A stretch of DNA of 64,000 nt. It comes from Inquilinus sp042743185. GTDB taxonomy: Bacteria; Pseudomonadota; Alphaproteobacteria; DSM-16000; Inquilinaceae. Position 1 is the first letter of the stretch. Every line of letters begins with the position of its first letter. The stretch covers positions 7,499 through 71,498 of the forward strand of contig NZ_JBHYMS010000042.1 in the NCBI RefSeq assembly GCF_042743185.1, in the 5' to 3' direction. The notes under the pieces are model-generated. The model was not told the origin of the DNA. It worked only from the letters and a program-made list of their open reading frames with translations, and made no database searches. Positions 33,596-41,796 of the stretch are shown here, piece by piece. The translations under genes and the position numbers were made by a program.

Positions 33596-33674
33596 TGGAG
33601 TGGATCCCTGGAGTGAGACAGGGAAAATAGGAACAGTTCTCCGAGAAGGAGAACCGATGTCCAAGCGGGAGAGC
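33596..33674 (+). mobile_element. IS3-family left-end relic C
   Basis: TGGAGTGGATCCC, GTGAGACAGGGAAAATAG, ACAGTTCTCCGAGAAGGAG and an intact OrfA start ATGTCCAAGCGGGAGAGCC (MSKRES). Sequence similarity ends after this, just before the 3' end of the PBP1A gene at 33699. Relic B and C agree over about 75 bp with a few changes. Confidence 0.65.
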
Positions 33675-33698
33675 CAACGCGTTACCTCCTGTCGGAGA

Positions 33699-35813
33699 TC
33701 ACCCGTTCCCCAGGCTGCCCAGCAGGCCTTCGAGGCCGCCCTGGTCGAGCTCCTGCTTCGCCGGCTGCACCGTCGGGATGGTGGCCGCAGGCGGCACCAG
33801 CACCTTCGGCGCGCCCGAAGGCGTGACGGTCGGGGCGATCGCGGCCGGGGTCCCGCCGCCCGGTCCCGCGGTGGCGACCGCGGCGGGCAGCGAGTCGTCG
33901 ACGCCCAGGAGCGGCCTGGCCGGCCTGCCGCGCTCGGCCTCGACCATGAAGTCGTGCCAGATCTTCGCCGGCAGGCTGCCGCCGGTCACCTTGTCCATCG
34001 GCGTGCCGTCGTCATTGCCGACCCAGACGCCGACCACATAATCGGCGGTGAAGCCGATGAACCAGGCGTCGCGGTAGCCCTGGCTGGTGCCGCTCTTGCC
34101 CGCCGAAGGCCGGTCCAGCCGGGCGCTGCGGCCGGTGCCGATGGTCATGGTGGCGCCCAGCATCCGGTTGATCGCCTCGACATGCCAGGGCAGCACCGCC
34201 TCGCCCGGGCCGCCGCCGAAGCGGGTGTAGAGCGCGGCCTCGCCCGGCGGGCCGATGCGCTCCACGCCGTAGGGCCAGACGCCGTTGCCGCTGTTGGCCA
34301 GCGCGGCATAGGCCGATGTCAGCTCCAGCAGGTTGACCTCGCTGGTGCCCAGCGCCAGCGACAGCTCCGGCCGCAGCGGCGAAGCGATGCCGAGCCGGCG
34401 GGCCAGCTCGATGGTCCGGTTGATGCCGGCGCGCTGCAGCATGCGCACCGCGGCGGTGTTGTAGGATTTGGCCAGCGCCTCGCGCGCCGTCACCTCGCCG
34501 TGGAACTTGCCGTCGTAGTTGCCGGGCGACCAGTTCTTGATCGTGATCGGCGCGTCCAGCACCAGGCTGTCCGGCGTCAGCCCCTGCTCCACCGCCGCCA
34601 GATAGGCGAACATCTTGAAGGAGGAGCCGGGCTGGCGCTGCGCCGTCACCGCGCGGTTGAACTGGCTCTGGCTGTAGCCGCGGCCGCCGACCATGGCGAC
34701 CACGGCGCCGTCCGGCCGCATCGCCACCAGCGCCGCCTGGCTGGCGCCGACCTTGCCGCCATCCTCCGCCATGCGGCCATCGACGATGCTCTCGGCCGCC
34801 CGCTGCAGCGACGGCACCAGCGTGGTCTCGACCCTGAGCGCCGGGGCGGCGGTGTTGACGAAATCCGGCACCTGGTCGGCGACCCAGTCGGCGAAGTAGC
34901 GGCTGCCCGAGCCGCCGCCCGGCCGGCGCGGCGGCACCGGCGGCTGGTCGTCGGCGGCCGCCCGTTCCTTCTCGGTGACGAAGCCGGCGTCGACCATCGC
35001 CGACAGCACCACGTCGGCGCGCTGCCGCGCCGCCTCGGGGTTGCGGTCCGGCGCATAGCGCGACGGCGCCTTCAGGAGGCCGGCCAGCATCGCCGACTGC
35101 TCCAGGTTCACCTCCATCGCCGGCACGCCGAAATAGGCGCGGGCGGCGGCGTCGATGCCGTAGGTGCCGGAGCCGAAATAGACCCGGTTGAGATAGGCGG
35201 TCAGGATCTGGTCCTTGGAGAAGTTCATCTCCAGCCACACCGCCAGGATCGCCTCCTGGATCTTGCGACGGACCGTGCGCTCCGGCGTCAGGAACAGGTT
35301 CTTGGCCGCCTGCTGGGTGATGGTGGAGCCGCCCTGCACCGCGCGGCCGGCCTGCCAGTTCACCCACAGCGCCCGCGCGATGCCGATCGGGTCGAGCCCG
35401 TAATGGTGGTAGAAGCGGCGGTCCTCGATCGCCAGCACCGCCTCGGTCAGGTGCTTCGGCAGGGCCGAGGCCTGGACCATGTCGCCGGTCATGTCGCCGT
35501 AGCGGGCGATCTGGCCGCCGTCGTCGGCGACCACGGTGATGGCGGTGCGCCGCTCCGGCATCGCCACCTGGCGGATGTCGGGCAGGTCGTAGGCGAAATA
35601 GGCGACGACGACGCCGAGCGCGATCACGCCCCAGATCGACAGCACCGCGCCCCACTTCGCCACGCCCCACAGCCAGTGCCGGCGGCCGGCGTGCTTGCGC
35701 GGCTTTTGAGTCGATTTCGGACGGCGCGGCGGGGGCTTGCCGGCGGACGTGCTCGTCCGGGAGCGGCCACCGGTGGCGCGCAGGGCTGGTCTACCGGAGG
35801 AGCGGGTCGGCAT
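33699..35813 (-). CDS. Class A penicillin-binding protein (PBP1A-like glycosyltransferase/transpeptidase)
   Basis: 704 residues. A basic N-terminus and one membrane span (about residues 47-72: WLWGVAKWGAVLSIWGVIAL) anchor it in the inner membrane. The glycosyltransferase domain shows EDRRFYHHYG (catalytic glutamate) and GGSTITQQAAKNLFL. The transpeptidase domain shows SSFK (serine nucleophile, in PGSSFKMF), SYN (KSYNTAAV) and KSGTS (KTG box). It polymerises and crosslinks peptidoglycan. The C-terminal ~70 residues are a proline/alanine-rich tail. IS3 relic C ends 25 bp beyond its stop codon without damaging it. Confidence 0.95.
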   Translation of the reverse strand: MPTRSSGRPALRATGGRSRTSTSAGKPPPRRPKSTQKPRKHAGRRHWLWGVAKWGAVLSIWGVIALGVVVAYFAYDLPDIRQVAMPERRTAITVVADDGGQIARYGDMTGDMVQASALPKHLTEAVLAIEDRRFYHHYGLDPIGIARALWVNWQAGRAVQGGSTITQQAAKNLFLTPERTVRRKIQEAILAVWLEMNFSKDQILTAYLNRVYFGSGTYGIDAAARAYFGVPAMEVNLEQSAMLAGLLKAPSRYAPDRNPEAARQRADVVLSAMVDAGFVTEKERAAADDQPPVPPRRPGGGSGSRYFADWVADQVPDFVNTAAPALRVETTLVPSLQRAAESIVDGRMAEDGGKVGASQAALVAMRPDGAVVAMVGGRGYSQSQFNRAVTAQRQPGSSFKMFAYLAAVEQGLTPDSLVLDAPITIKNWSPGNYDGKFHGEVTAREALAKSYNTAAVRMLQRAGINRTIELARRLGIASPLRPELSLALGTSEVNLLELTSAYAALANSGNGVWPYGVERIGPPGEAALYTRFGGGPGEAVLPWHVEAINRMLGATMTIGTGRSARLDRPSAGKSGTSQGYRDAWFIGFTADYVVGVWVGNDDGTPMDKVTGGSLPAKIWHDFMVEAERGRPARPLLGVDDSLPAAVATAGPGGGTPAAIAPTVTPSGAPKVLVPPAATIPTVQPAKQELDQGGLEGLLGSLGNG

Positions 35814-36029
35814 AATGCTGAACTTATCTCGCGAGAATCCCGCAATATCAAGACGGAATGCGGCGGAATTCAGGAATCGGCTGAAGCTGTTGCGCCACGG
35901 TGACGGGATAAATTTTCCAACAACAAAATTTCACTTGCATCAGGGGGGCACCGACCGTATTTGACGCCTCGGAACGTATTCGCACGTGCCCCGGCCCGCC
36001 CGGTCGAACCAAACTTCGAACCGGTGGGC

Positions 36030-36296
36030 ACAGCAACGACGTCACGCGTCTCCTCGGTCTGTCCGGCTTCGGCCGGCTGGGTTGAAGAGAAGTTTTTCGG
36101 TTGCAGGTGCGGAGAGGGTTCCTCTTCCGTGATTGTCTGGACGGTTTTACCGGGTGGCGCCCTTGGCGTCGTCCCGCGATCCCGTCTCTGCGATCCGGAT
36201 CCGCATGTGCCGCCGGGTTTCGTCGCCGGTGAGCAGAGGCGGGCGCCTCAGGCAACGGTTTGGTTTGAACTGGCTTGCCGTGAGGGATCAGTCCCC
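36030..36296 (+). promoter_or_regulatory. Structured 5' leader of ornithine decarboxylase, speF-motif candidate
   Basis: The divergent region before the decarboxylase is 483 bp, and the last ~270 bases contain several hairpins: GGAGAGG/CCTCTTCC near 36,113-36,131, GAGGC/GCCTC at 36236-36249, and GGCAA/TTGCC with inner GTT/AAC at 36251-36279, which ends just before the ribosome site GAGGGA. In Alphaproteobacteria a conserved leader RNA (speF motif) precedes ornithine decarboxylase genes. Position and structure fit; I cannot confirm the consensus by eye. Confidence 0.4.
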
Positions 36297-37427
36297 ATGA
36301 ACACCAAGATTGCCTCCTTCCTGGAAGAGCGACGTCCGGAAACGCCTTGCCTCGTGCTCGACCTGGACGTGGTCGCCGGCAACTACCAGGCGCTGGCCGC
36401 CGCCATGCCCGACAGCCGCATCTTCTACGCGGTGAAGGCGAACCCGGCGCCGGAGATCCTGTCGCTCCTGGCCGCGCTGGGCTCGTGCTTCGACACCGCC
36501 AGCGTCGTCGAGATCCGCGACGCCCTGGCCGCCGGCGCCACCCCGGACCGCATCTCCTTCGGCAACACCATCAAGAAGCGGGGCGACATCGCCACCGCCT
36601 ATGCGCTGGGCGTGCGCCTGTTCGCCTTCGACAGCGAGGCGGAGCTGCGCAAGATCGCCGAGGTCGCGCCGGGCGCCCGCGTGTTCTGCCGCATCCTGAC
36701 CTCGGGCGAGGGCGCCGAGTGGCCGCTGTCGCGCAAGTTCGGCTGCGAGCCGTCGATGGCGCGCGAGCTGCTGGCGATGGCGCCGGGCCTGGGCCTCGAC
36801 GCCTATGGCGTGTCGTTCCATGTCGGGTCGCAGCAGCGCGACACCGGCGCCTGGGACCAGGCGCTGGAGTCGGCCGCATCGATCTTCCGCGACCTGGCGG
36901 CCAAGGGCATCGAGCTGAAGATGGTCAATCTCGGCGGCGGCTTCCCGACCCGGTACCTCAAGGAGGTGCCGACGCCGGAGGCCTATGGCCGCGCCATCGA
37001 CAGCAGCCTGCGCCAGCATTTCGGCAACCGCCTGCCCGAGACCATCATCGAGCCGGGCCGCGGCATGGTCGGCAATGCCGGGGTGATCCAGACCGAGGTC
37101 GTGCTGATCTCGAACAAATCGGCGAACGACAACACCCGCTGGGTCTATCTCGACATCGGCAAGTTCGGCGGCCTGGCCGAGACCATGGACGAGGCGATCC
37201 GCTACCCGATCAGCACGGCGCATGACGGCGACGCGGCCGAGCCGGCGATCCTGGCCGGCCCGACCTGCGACAGCGCCGACGTGCTGTACGAGAAGACGCC
37301 CTACCCGATGCCGGTTTCGCTCGCGATCGGCGACAAGGTGCTGATCCACGGCACCGGCGCCTACACGACGACCTATTCGGCGGTCGCCTTCAACGGCTTC
37401 GCCCCCCTCAAGGCCTATTACATCTGA
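36297..37427 (+). CDS. Ornithine/lysine decarboxylase, group IV (PLP, alanine-racemase fold)
   Basis: 376 residues from ATG 36297 (ribosome site GAGGGA). The PLP lysine is in YAVKANPAPEIL (near residue 49), HVGSQ near 182 and the glycine-rich phosphate-binding NLGGGFP near 220 are conserved, followed by EPGRGMVG, and the active-site cysteine in GPTCDSADVL. This is the eukaryote-like ODC/LDC family, which makes putrescine (or cadaverine) from ornithine (or lysine) for polyamine synthesis. It is followed after 11 bases by a GNAT gene, so probably co-transcribed. The long hairpin-rich leader suggests RNA-level control. Confidence 0.93.
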   Translation: MNTKIASFLEERRPETPCLVLDLDVVAGNYQALAAAMPDSRIFYAVKANPAPEILSLLAALGSCFDTASVVEIRDALAAGATPDRISFGNTIKKRGDIATAYALGVRLFAFDSEAELRKIAEVAPGARVFCRILTSGEGAEWPLSRKFGCEPSMARELLAMAPGLGLDAYGVSFHVGSQQRDTGAWDQALESAASIFRDLAAKGIELKMVNLGGGFPTRYLKEVPTPEAYGRAIDSSLRQHFGNRLPETIIEPGRGMVGNAGVIQTEVVLISNKSANDNTRWVYLDIGKFGGLAETMDEAIRYPISTAHDGDAAEPAILAGPTCDSADVLYEKTPYPMPVSLAIGDKVLIHGTGAYTTTYSAVAFNGFAPLKAYYI

Positions 37428-37438
37428 ACCTCATACGG

Positions 37439-37981
37439 GTGGGGATCGGGTTCATGGACATCATGCGGGAGCGGCCGCGCCACGCGGCCGCCATCGAGGG
37501 TCTCGTCGTCGACTGCTTCGGCGAGGGGCGCTTCGGCAAGACCGTCTACCGGCTGCGCGACGGGGTGCGGCCGAACAACGAGCTCGGCCTGGTGGCGCTG
37601 GAGGACGGCGAGCTGGTCGGCACGCTGCGCTTCTGGCCGATCCATGTCGGCGGGGTCGGCGAGACCATCCTGCTCGGCCCGCTCGCGGTCGCCGAGGGGC
37701 TGCGGTCGAGCGGCATCGGCTCGCGGCTGATGCGGGCCGGGCTGTCGCGCGCCGCGGCCTTCGGCTACCGCAGCGTGATCCTGGTCGGCGACGAGCCGTA
37801 CTACCGCCGCTTCGGCTTCCGCCGCGACCTGACCCTCGGCCTGATGCTGCCGGGCCCGGTCGACTACGACCGGCTGCTGGGCCTCGAGCTGGTGCCCGGC
37901 GCCCTGGCCGACGCCCGCGGCATGATCGGCCGCGCCGACGGCCTGCCGGTGCGCTACGAGATGGCGGAAGCGGTCGCCTGA
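37439..37981 (+). CDS. GNAT family N-acetyltransferase (YhbS-like)
   Basis: 180 residues from GTG 37439; ATG 37454 is an alternative start. Typical GNAT features: KTVYRLRDG, LGLVALEDGELVGTLRFW (beta 2-3), LGPLAVAEGLRSSGIGSRLM (acetyl-CoA-binding loop with the R/Q-x-x-G-x-G/A-like SSGIGS) and VILVGDEPYYRRFGF. Acceptor unknown. Its position 11 bases after ornithine decarboxylase makes a polyamine-related acetyltransferase conceivable, but the same GNAT subfamily is widespread and general. The first double-hairpin repeat follows ten bases after its stop. Confidence 0.88.
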   Translation: MGIGFMDIMRERPRHAAAIEGLVVDCFGEGRFGKTVYRLRDGVRPNNELGLVALEDGELVGTLRFWPIHVGGVGETILLGPLAVAEGLRSSGIGSRLMRAGLSRAAAFGYRSVILVGDEPYYRRFGFRRDLTLGLMLPGPVDYDRLLGLELVPGALADARGMIGRADGLPVRYEMAEAVA

Positions 37982-37990
37982 AGCTCGCTT

Positions 37991-38073
37991 CGTAGGTTGG
38001 GTTCGCGACCGCGAACCCAACATCGGGCCGCCCAAACAAGTGTTGGGTTCGCGTGCCGCGAACCCAACCTACG
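37991..38073. repeat. Double-hairpin palindromic repeat, copy 1 (83 bp)
   Basis: Begins CGTAGGTTGGGTTCGCG and ends with the inverse, CGCGAACCCAACCTACG; each half is itself a hairpin (GGGTTCGC/GCGAACCC). It lies between the convergent GNAT and RNA methyltransferase genes and supplies the TAG stop codon of the latter. Copies 2 and 3 are at 43732-43814 and 48614-48702. Confidence 0.9.
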
Positions 38074-38827
38074 TCCGATCGCGCATCGCCACATAATGCC
38101 CGTACAGCGCCAGGCTGGCGGCGACGGTGGCGTTGAGCGATTCGACCGCGCCGCTGGTCGGGATCGCCAGCCGCCGCACCGCCAGGCCCGACGGCAAGCC
38201 CAGCCCCTCCTCGCCCAGCACCAGGCGCAGGTCGCGCGGCCAGGCGAGGCCCGACAGGTCCTCGCCCTGCCCGTCCAGCGCCAGGAGCGGCCCCGCCGCC
38301 TGCGCCAGCCCGGCCCAGGCCGGGCCGCGGCGCAGCTCCAGCGCGAACTGCGCGTTCGAGGCGGCGCGCAGGCATTTCGGATGGAACGGATGCGCCGCGT
38401 CGGCCAGCAGGATGACGCGGGACACGGCGAAGGCGGCGGCGCTGCGCAGCAGGGCGCCAAGATTGCTGGGATCGCCGAGGGCGCAGACCAGCTCCAGCCC
38501 CTCGGGCGGCCGGGCCAGGTCGATCGCCGCCATCTCCGGCACCACCCCGACCAGGATCGGCAGGCCGGTGCCGGAGACGTCGAGCCGGTCGAACAGCGTC
38601 CGGCCGAGCCGGATCCGCTCCAGCTCGGACGGCGCCGGCAGATCCTCGGCGCCGGGCGGCAGCAGCACGGATTCGAACCGGTCCGGATGCTGCGCCAGCG
38701 CCTCGCGCACGGTCTTGCGCCCGGCCAGCAGGAAGCGGCGGTGCTTGCGCAGGCCGCGGCTCTCCAGCAGCGCCGCCCACAGCTTGGCGCGCGGATTGTC
38801 CAGGCTCTCGATGACGCGCTCGGCCAT
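38069..38827 (-). CDS. TrmH/SpoU-family RNA 2'-O-methyltransferase
   Basis: 252 residues from ATG 38827. The N-terminal RNA-binding part (KHRRFLLAGRKTVREAL) is followed by the SPOUT knot with its three motifs: LGDPSNLGALLRSAAAF (motif 1, N and R), LVLGEEGLGLP (motif 2) and IPTSGAVESLNATVAASLALY (motif 3). It methylates a ribose 2'-OH in rRNA or tRNA using SAM; target not decidable from sequence. The stop codon lies in the palindromic repeat. It follows the RidA gene by eight bases, probably in one transcript. Confidence 0.93.
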   Translation of the reverse strand: MAERVIESLDNPRAKLWAALLESRGLRKHRRFLLAGRKTVREALAQHPDRFESVLLPPGAEDLPAPSELERIRLGRTLFDRLDVSGTGLPILVGVVPEMAAIDLARPPEGLELVCALGDPSNLGALLRSAAAFAVSRVILLADAAHPFHPKCLRAASNAQFALELRRGPAWAGLAQAAGPLLALDGQGEDLSGLAWPRDLRLVLGEEGLGLPSGLAVRRLAIPTSGAVESLNATVAASLALYGHYVAMRDRT

Positions 38828-38835
38828 ACGAGGCC

Positions 38836-39303
38836 TTACTTGATCTCGAACACCGCCTCGACCTCGACGGCGCAACCGAGCGGCAGCTGGGCCACGCCGA
38901 CCGCGGCGCGGGCGTGCTTGCCGGCCTCGCCGAACGCCTCGGCCATCAGGTCGGAGGCGCCGTTGACCACCTTCGGCTGGTCGGTGAAGTCCGGCGTCGA
39001 GTTGACGAAGCCGCCCAGCTTGACCACCCGGGCGATGCGGTCGAGGTCGCCGCCCAGCGCCGCCTTGGCGGCGGCCAGAATGTTGATGGCGCAGATCCGG
39101 GCGCAGGCATAGCCCTCCTCGACCGTGAACTCGGCGCCGAGCTTGCCGGTATGGCTGATCTTGCCGTCGACGAAGGGCACCTGGCCGGAGATGTAGAGCA
39201 TGGTGCCCGAGATCACGGAGGGGACGTAGTTCGCCGCCGGCGCCGCGACGTTCGGAAGGGTGACGCCCTTCTCCTGCAGCCGCGCCTCGATGCTTCCTGC
39301 CAT
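38836..39303 (-). CDS. RidA/YjgF family protein
   Basis: 155 residues from ATG 39303. Matches the longer RidA subgroup: LQEKGVTLPNVAAPAANYVPSV, SGQVPFVDGKI, and the C-terminal VAQLPLGCAVEVEAVFEI, where the usual arginine of the RidA deaminase site (VxxLPxxxxVEIE...) is replaced by leucine/glycine positions, so imine deaminase activity is uncertain. Proteins of this subgroup are endoribonuclease L-PSP-annotated but mostly uncharacterised. Co-transcribed with the RNA methyltransferase. Confidence 0.9.
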   Translation of the reverse strand: MAGSIEARLQEKGVTLPNVAAPAANYVPSVISGTMLYISGQVPFVDGKISHTGKLGAEFTVEEGYACARICAINILAAAKAALGGDLDRIARVVKLGGFVNSTPDFTDQPKVVNGASDLMAEAFGEAGKHARAAVGVAQLPLGCAVEVEAVFEIK

Positions 39304-39682
39304 GGGTCGGTTCCCGCTCGCTTGAGTGACTCGAAGGCCGCACCATAGCCAGCGCCGCCCGGCCGCGAAAGCCCGGCCCCGACCCGCTTCGGCCGAAGCG
39401 CGACGGATCATGCCGCAGCCGGAACAGATCCCCGCTTCCCTCTGAGTCACTCTAGGCTCAAGGCCGGACACAGGCCCGTGCAGGGAGTCGTTGACGGCGT
39501 CATGATTTCATGACGTTATTATTACAGTCAGGCTACAATACTGTGGCAGCCGCCATGTCATGGCCCGGCTATCGACTTGTATTCACCTTGACAAGGACTG
39601 CGTTGCACAACACAGTCCCGCCCGGATTCAGGGATTTTGTTAAAATCCACCAAACAAGCAGATGAACATCGGGGGTTGTGAC
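39304..39682. promoter_or_regulatory. Regulatory region of the ABC importer with two palindromes
   Basis: 379 bp between divergent genes. Perfect 8-2-8 palindrome CGTCATGATTTCATGACG at 39498-39515, lying in the 18-bp spacer after TTGACG (39491-39496) with GTTATT as weak -10. A second near-perfect palindrome (GGACTG...CAGTCC, 39595-39618) follows directly on a TTGACA at 39588-39593. Both look like regulator sites for the importer operon. The left part (39,304-39,480) shows nothing notable. Confidence 0.45.
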
Positions 39683-40777
39683 ATGAAGGCGTCGTGGACA
39701 TCCGTGCTGTCGATTTCGGCCCTGGCGCTCGTCGCCTCCGCCGCGAGGGCCGAGCCGTCGGCCGAGCTGATCGCCGCGGCCAAGGCCGAGGGCGAGCTGA
39801 CCACCATCGCCCTGCCCCATGACTGGTGCGGCTACGGCGGCATCATCGACAGCTTCAAGGCCAAGTACGGCCTGAAGGTGAACGAGCTGAACCCCGACGC
39901 CGGCTCGGGCGACGAGATCGAAGCGATCAAGGCCAACAAAGGAAACAAGGGCCCCCAAGCCCCCGACGTGATCGATGTCGGCCTGTCCTTCGGCCCGTCC
40001 GCCAAGGCCGAAGGCCTGATCGCGCCCTACAAGGTGTCGACCTGGGATTCGATCCCGGACAGCGCCAAGGACCCGGAGGGCTACTGGTACGGCGACTATT
40101 ACGGCGTGCTGGCCTTCGAGGTGAACAAGGACATCGTCAGCAAGATCCCGGCCGACTGGAAGGACCTGCTGGCCTCCGACTACGCCAACTCCGTCGCCCT
40201 CGCCGGCGACCCGCGCACCTCGAACCAGGCGATCCTGGCCGTCCTGGCCGCCGGCCTGTCGACCGAGAAGGACGCCGCCAAGGCCGCCGAGGCCGGGCTG
40301 AAGTTCTTCGGCGACCTGAACAAGGCCGGCAACTTCGTGCCGACCATCGGCAAGGCCGCATCGGTGGCCCAGGGCGCCACCCCGATTGTGATCCGCTGGG
40401 ACTACAACGCGCTCGGTGACCGCGACACGCTGAAGGGCAACCCGGAGATCGAGGTGGTGGTGCCGAAGTCGGGCGTCGTCGCCGGCGTCTATGTCCAGGC
40501 GATCAGCGCCTTCGCGCCGCATCCGAACGCCGCCAAGCTGTGGATGGAGCACCTGTATTCGGATGAGGGCCAGATCGGCTACCTGAAGGGCTACTGCCAT
40601 CCGATCCGGTTCCAGAACCTGGCCGACACCAAGAAGATCCCCGAGGATCTGCTGAAGGCCCTGCCGCCGGCCGAGTCTTATGCCGTGGCGGTGTTCCCGA
40701 GCCTCGACGACCAGAACAAGGCCAAGGAGATCATCACCAAGCAGTGGGACTCCGTGGTCGGCGCCAACGTCAAGTAA
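39683..40777 (+). CDS. ABC transporter periplasmic binding protein (polyamine/iron/phosphonate class)
   Basis: 364 residues from ATG 39683, which has GGGGG seven bases upstream and begins a standard signal peptide (cleavage near AARA-EPSA, about residue 24); ATG 39662 would only add seven residues. The mature part is a type II periplasmic binding protein of the AfuA/PotD-like class (LPHDWCGYGGIIDSFKAKYG; WYGDYYGVLAFEVNKDIV; PIVIRWDYNAL). Substrate not evident: the class includes ferric ion, polyamine and 2-aminoethylphosphonate binders. First gene of a four-gene operon; a strong hairpin follows its stop. Confidence 0.9.
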   Translation: MKASWTSVLSISALALVASAARAEPSAELIAAAKAEGELTTIALPHDWCGYGGIIDSFKAKYGLKVNELNPDAGSGDEIEAIKANKGNKGPQAPDVIDVGLSFGPSAKAEGLIAPYKVSTWDSIPDSAKDPEGYWYGDYYGVLAFEVNKDIVSKIPADWKDLLASDYANSVALAGDPRTSNQAILAVLAAGLSTEKDAAKAAEAGLKFFGDLNKAGNFVPTIGKAASVAQGATPIVIRWDYNALGDRDTLKGNPEIEVVVPKSGVVAGVYVQAISAFAPHPNAAKLWMEHLYSDEGQIGYLKGYCHPIRFQNLADTKKIPEDLLKALPPAESYAVAVFPSLDDQNKAKEIITKQWDSVVGANVK

Positions 40778-40794
40778 CGCCGAGCGACGCGCTT

Positions 40795-40846
40795 GAGGCC
40801 GCGCCGTCCCCTGCCCTACGCTAGGGTCGGGGGAGGGCGCGGCCTC
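40795..40846 (+). promoter_or_regulatory. Intercistronic stem-loop after the binding-protein gene
   Basis: Perfect 11-bp stem GAGGCCGCGCC/GGCGCGGCCTC (40795-40805 with 40836-40846) around a 30-base loop that can fold further (CCCTA/TAGGG). No U-run follows. Such structures between binding-protein and permease genes protect the upstream mRNA and partly stop transcription, giving an excess of binding protein. Confidence 0.7.
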
Positions 40847-40890
40847 TCGCGTCTTTCGTCCCCGCGGCAGGTTTCCGTCAGCAGGCGCCG

Positions 40891-41796
40891 ATGACCCAGG
40901 CCACGATCGCAGCCCCCCTCGCCGCGCCGGCCAAGCCCGGCAAGCTCTCCTGGGCCTGGCTCGGGGTAGCGCCCTTCTTCCTGTTCGCCCTTTTGTTCCT
41001 GGTGCTGCCGACCGTCTATCTGCTGGTCGGCAGCTTCCAGACGCCGGACGGGTCGTTCACCTTCGACAACGTCGCCAACCTGTTCCAGCAGTCGATCGTC
41101 GACGCGTACTGGATATCGATCCGGGTCAGCCTCGCCTCCGCCCTGCTCGGCGCCCTGATCGGATTCTTCCTGGCCTATGCCGTGGTGATGGGCGGGCTGC
41201 CGGGCTGGATTCGGCCGACGCTGATGACCTTCTGCGGCGTCGCCTCGAACTTCGCCGGCGTGCCGCTGGCCTTCGCCTTCATCGCCACCCTCGGGCGGCT
41301 CGGCCTGGTGACGATCCTGTTCGACACCTTCGTCAGCCCCGTGCTGGGCTTCCGGCTGTACCAGACCGGCTTCAACCTGCTGAGCTTCTGGGGCCTGACG
41401 CTGACCTATCTGTACTTCCAGATCCCGCTGATGGTGCTGATCCTGGCGCCGGCGCTGGACGGGCTGAAGAAGGAGTGGCGCGAGGCCTCTTCCATCCTCG
41501 GCGCCTCGACCTCGCAGTACTGGCGCATGGTGGCGCTGCCGATCCTGTGGCCCAGCATCGTCGGCACCACCCTCCTGCTGTTCGCCAACGCCTTCGGCGC
41601 CATCGCCACGGCCTACGCGCTGACCGGCAGCTCGCTCAACATCGTGCCGATCCTGCTCTACGCCCAGATCCGCGGCGACGTGCTGCACAACCCCAATCTC
41701 GGCTACGCCCTGGCGCTCGGCATGATCCTGATCACCGGCCTGTCCAACGGTCTCTACATGATCCTGCGCGCCCGCAGCGAACGGTGGCTGCGATGA
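40891..41796 (+). CDS. ABC transporter permease 1
   Basis: 301 residues with about six membrane spans (first near residues 24-45: WLGVAPFFLFALLFLVLPTVY). The EAA loop that contacts the ATPase is EWREASSILGASTSQYWRMVALPILWPS near residue 195-220. It belongs to the binding-protein-dependent inner-membrane component family (PotB-like). The stop overlaps the next gene's start (ATGA). Confidence 0.93.
   Translation: MTQATIAAPLAAPAKPGKLSWAWLGVAPFFLFALLFLVLPTVYLLVGSFQTPDGSFTFDNVANLFQQSIVDAYWISIRVSLASALLGALIGFFLAYAVVMGGLPGWIRPTLMTFCGVASNFAGVPLAFAFIATLGRLGLVTILFDTFVSPVLGFRLYQTGFNLLSFWGLTLTYLYFQIPLMVLILAPALDGLKKEWREASSILGASTSQYWRMVALPILWPSIVGTTLLLFANAFGAIATAYALTGSSLNIVPILLYAQIRGDVLHNPNLGYALALGMILITGLSNGLYMILRARSERWLR

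Noticed and set aside
33582..35903. 773-codon plus-strand frame over the PBP1A gene
   Set aside because: Shadow frame; PBP1A on the minus strand has all catalytic motifs. Only its first codons coincide with IS3 relic C.
35848..36255. 135-codon minus-strand frame in the ornithine decarboxylase leader
   Set aside because: Arginine/proline-rich, no motif, overlaps the structured leader; treated as non-coding.
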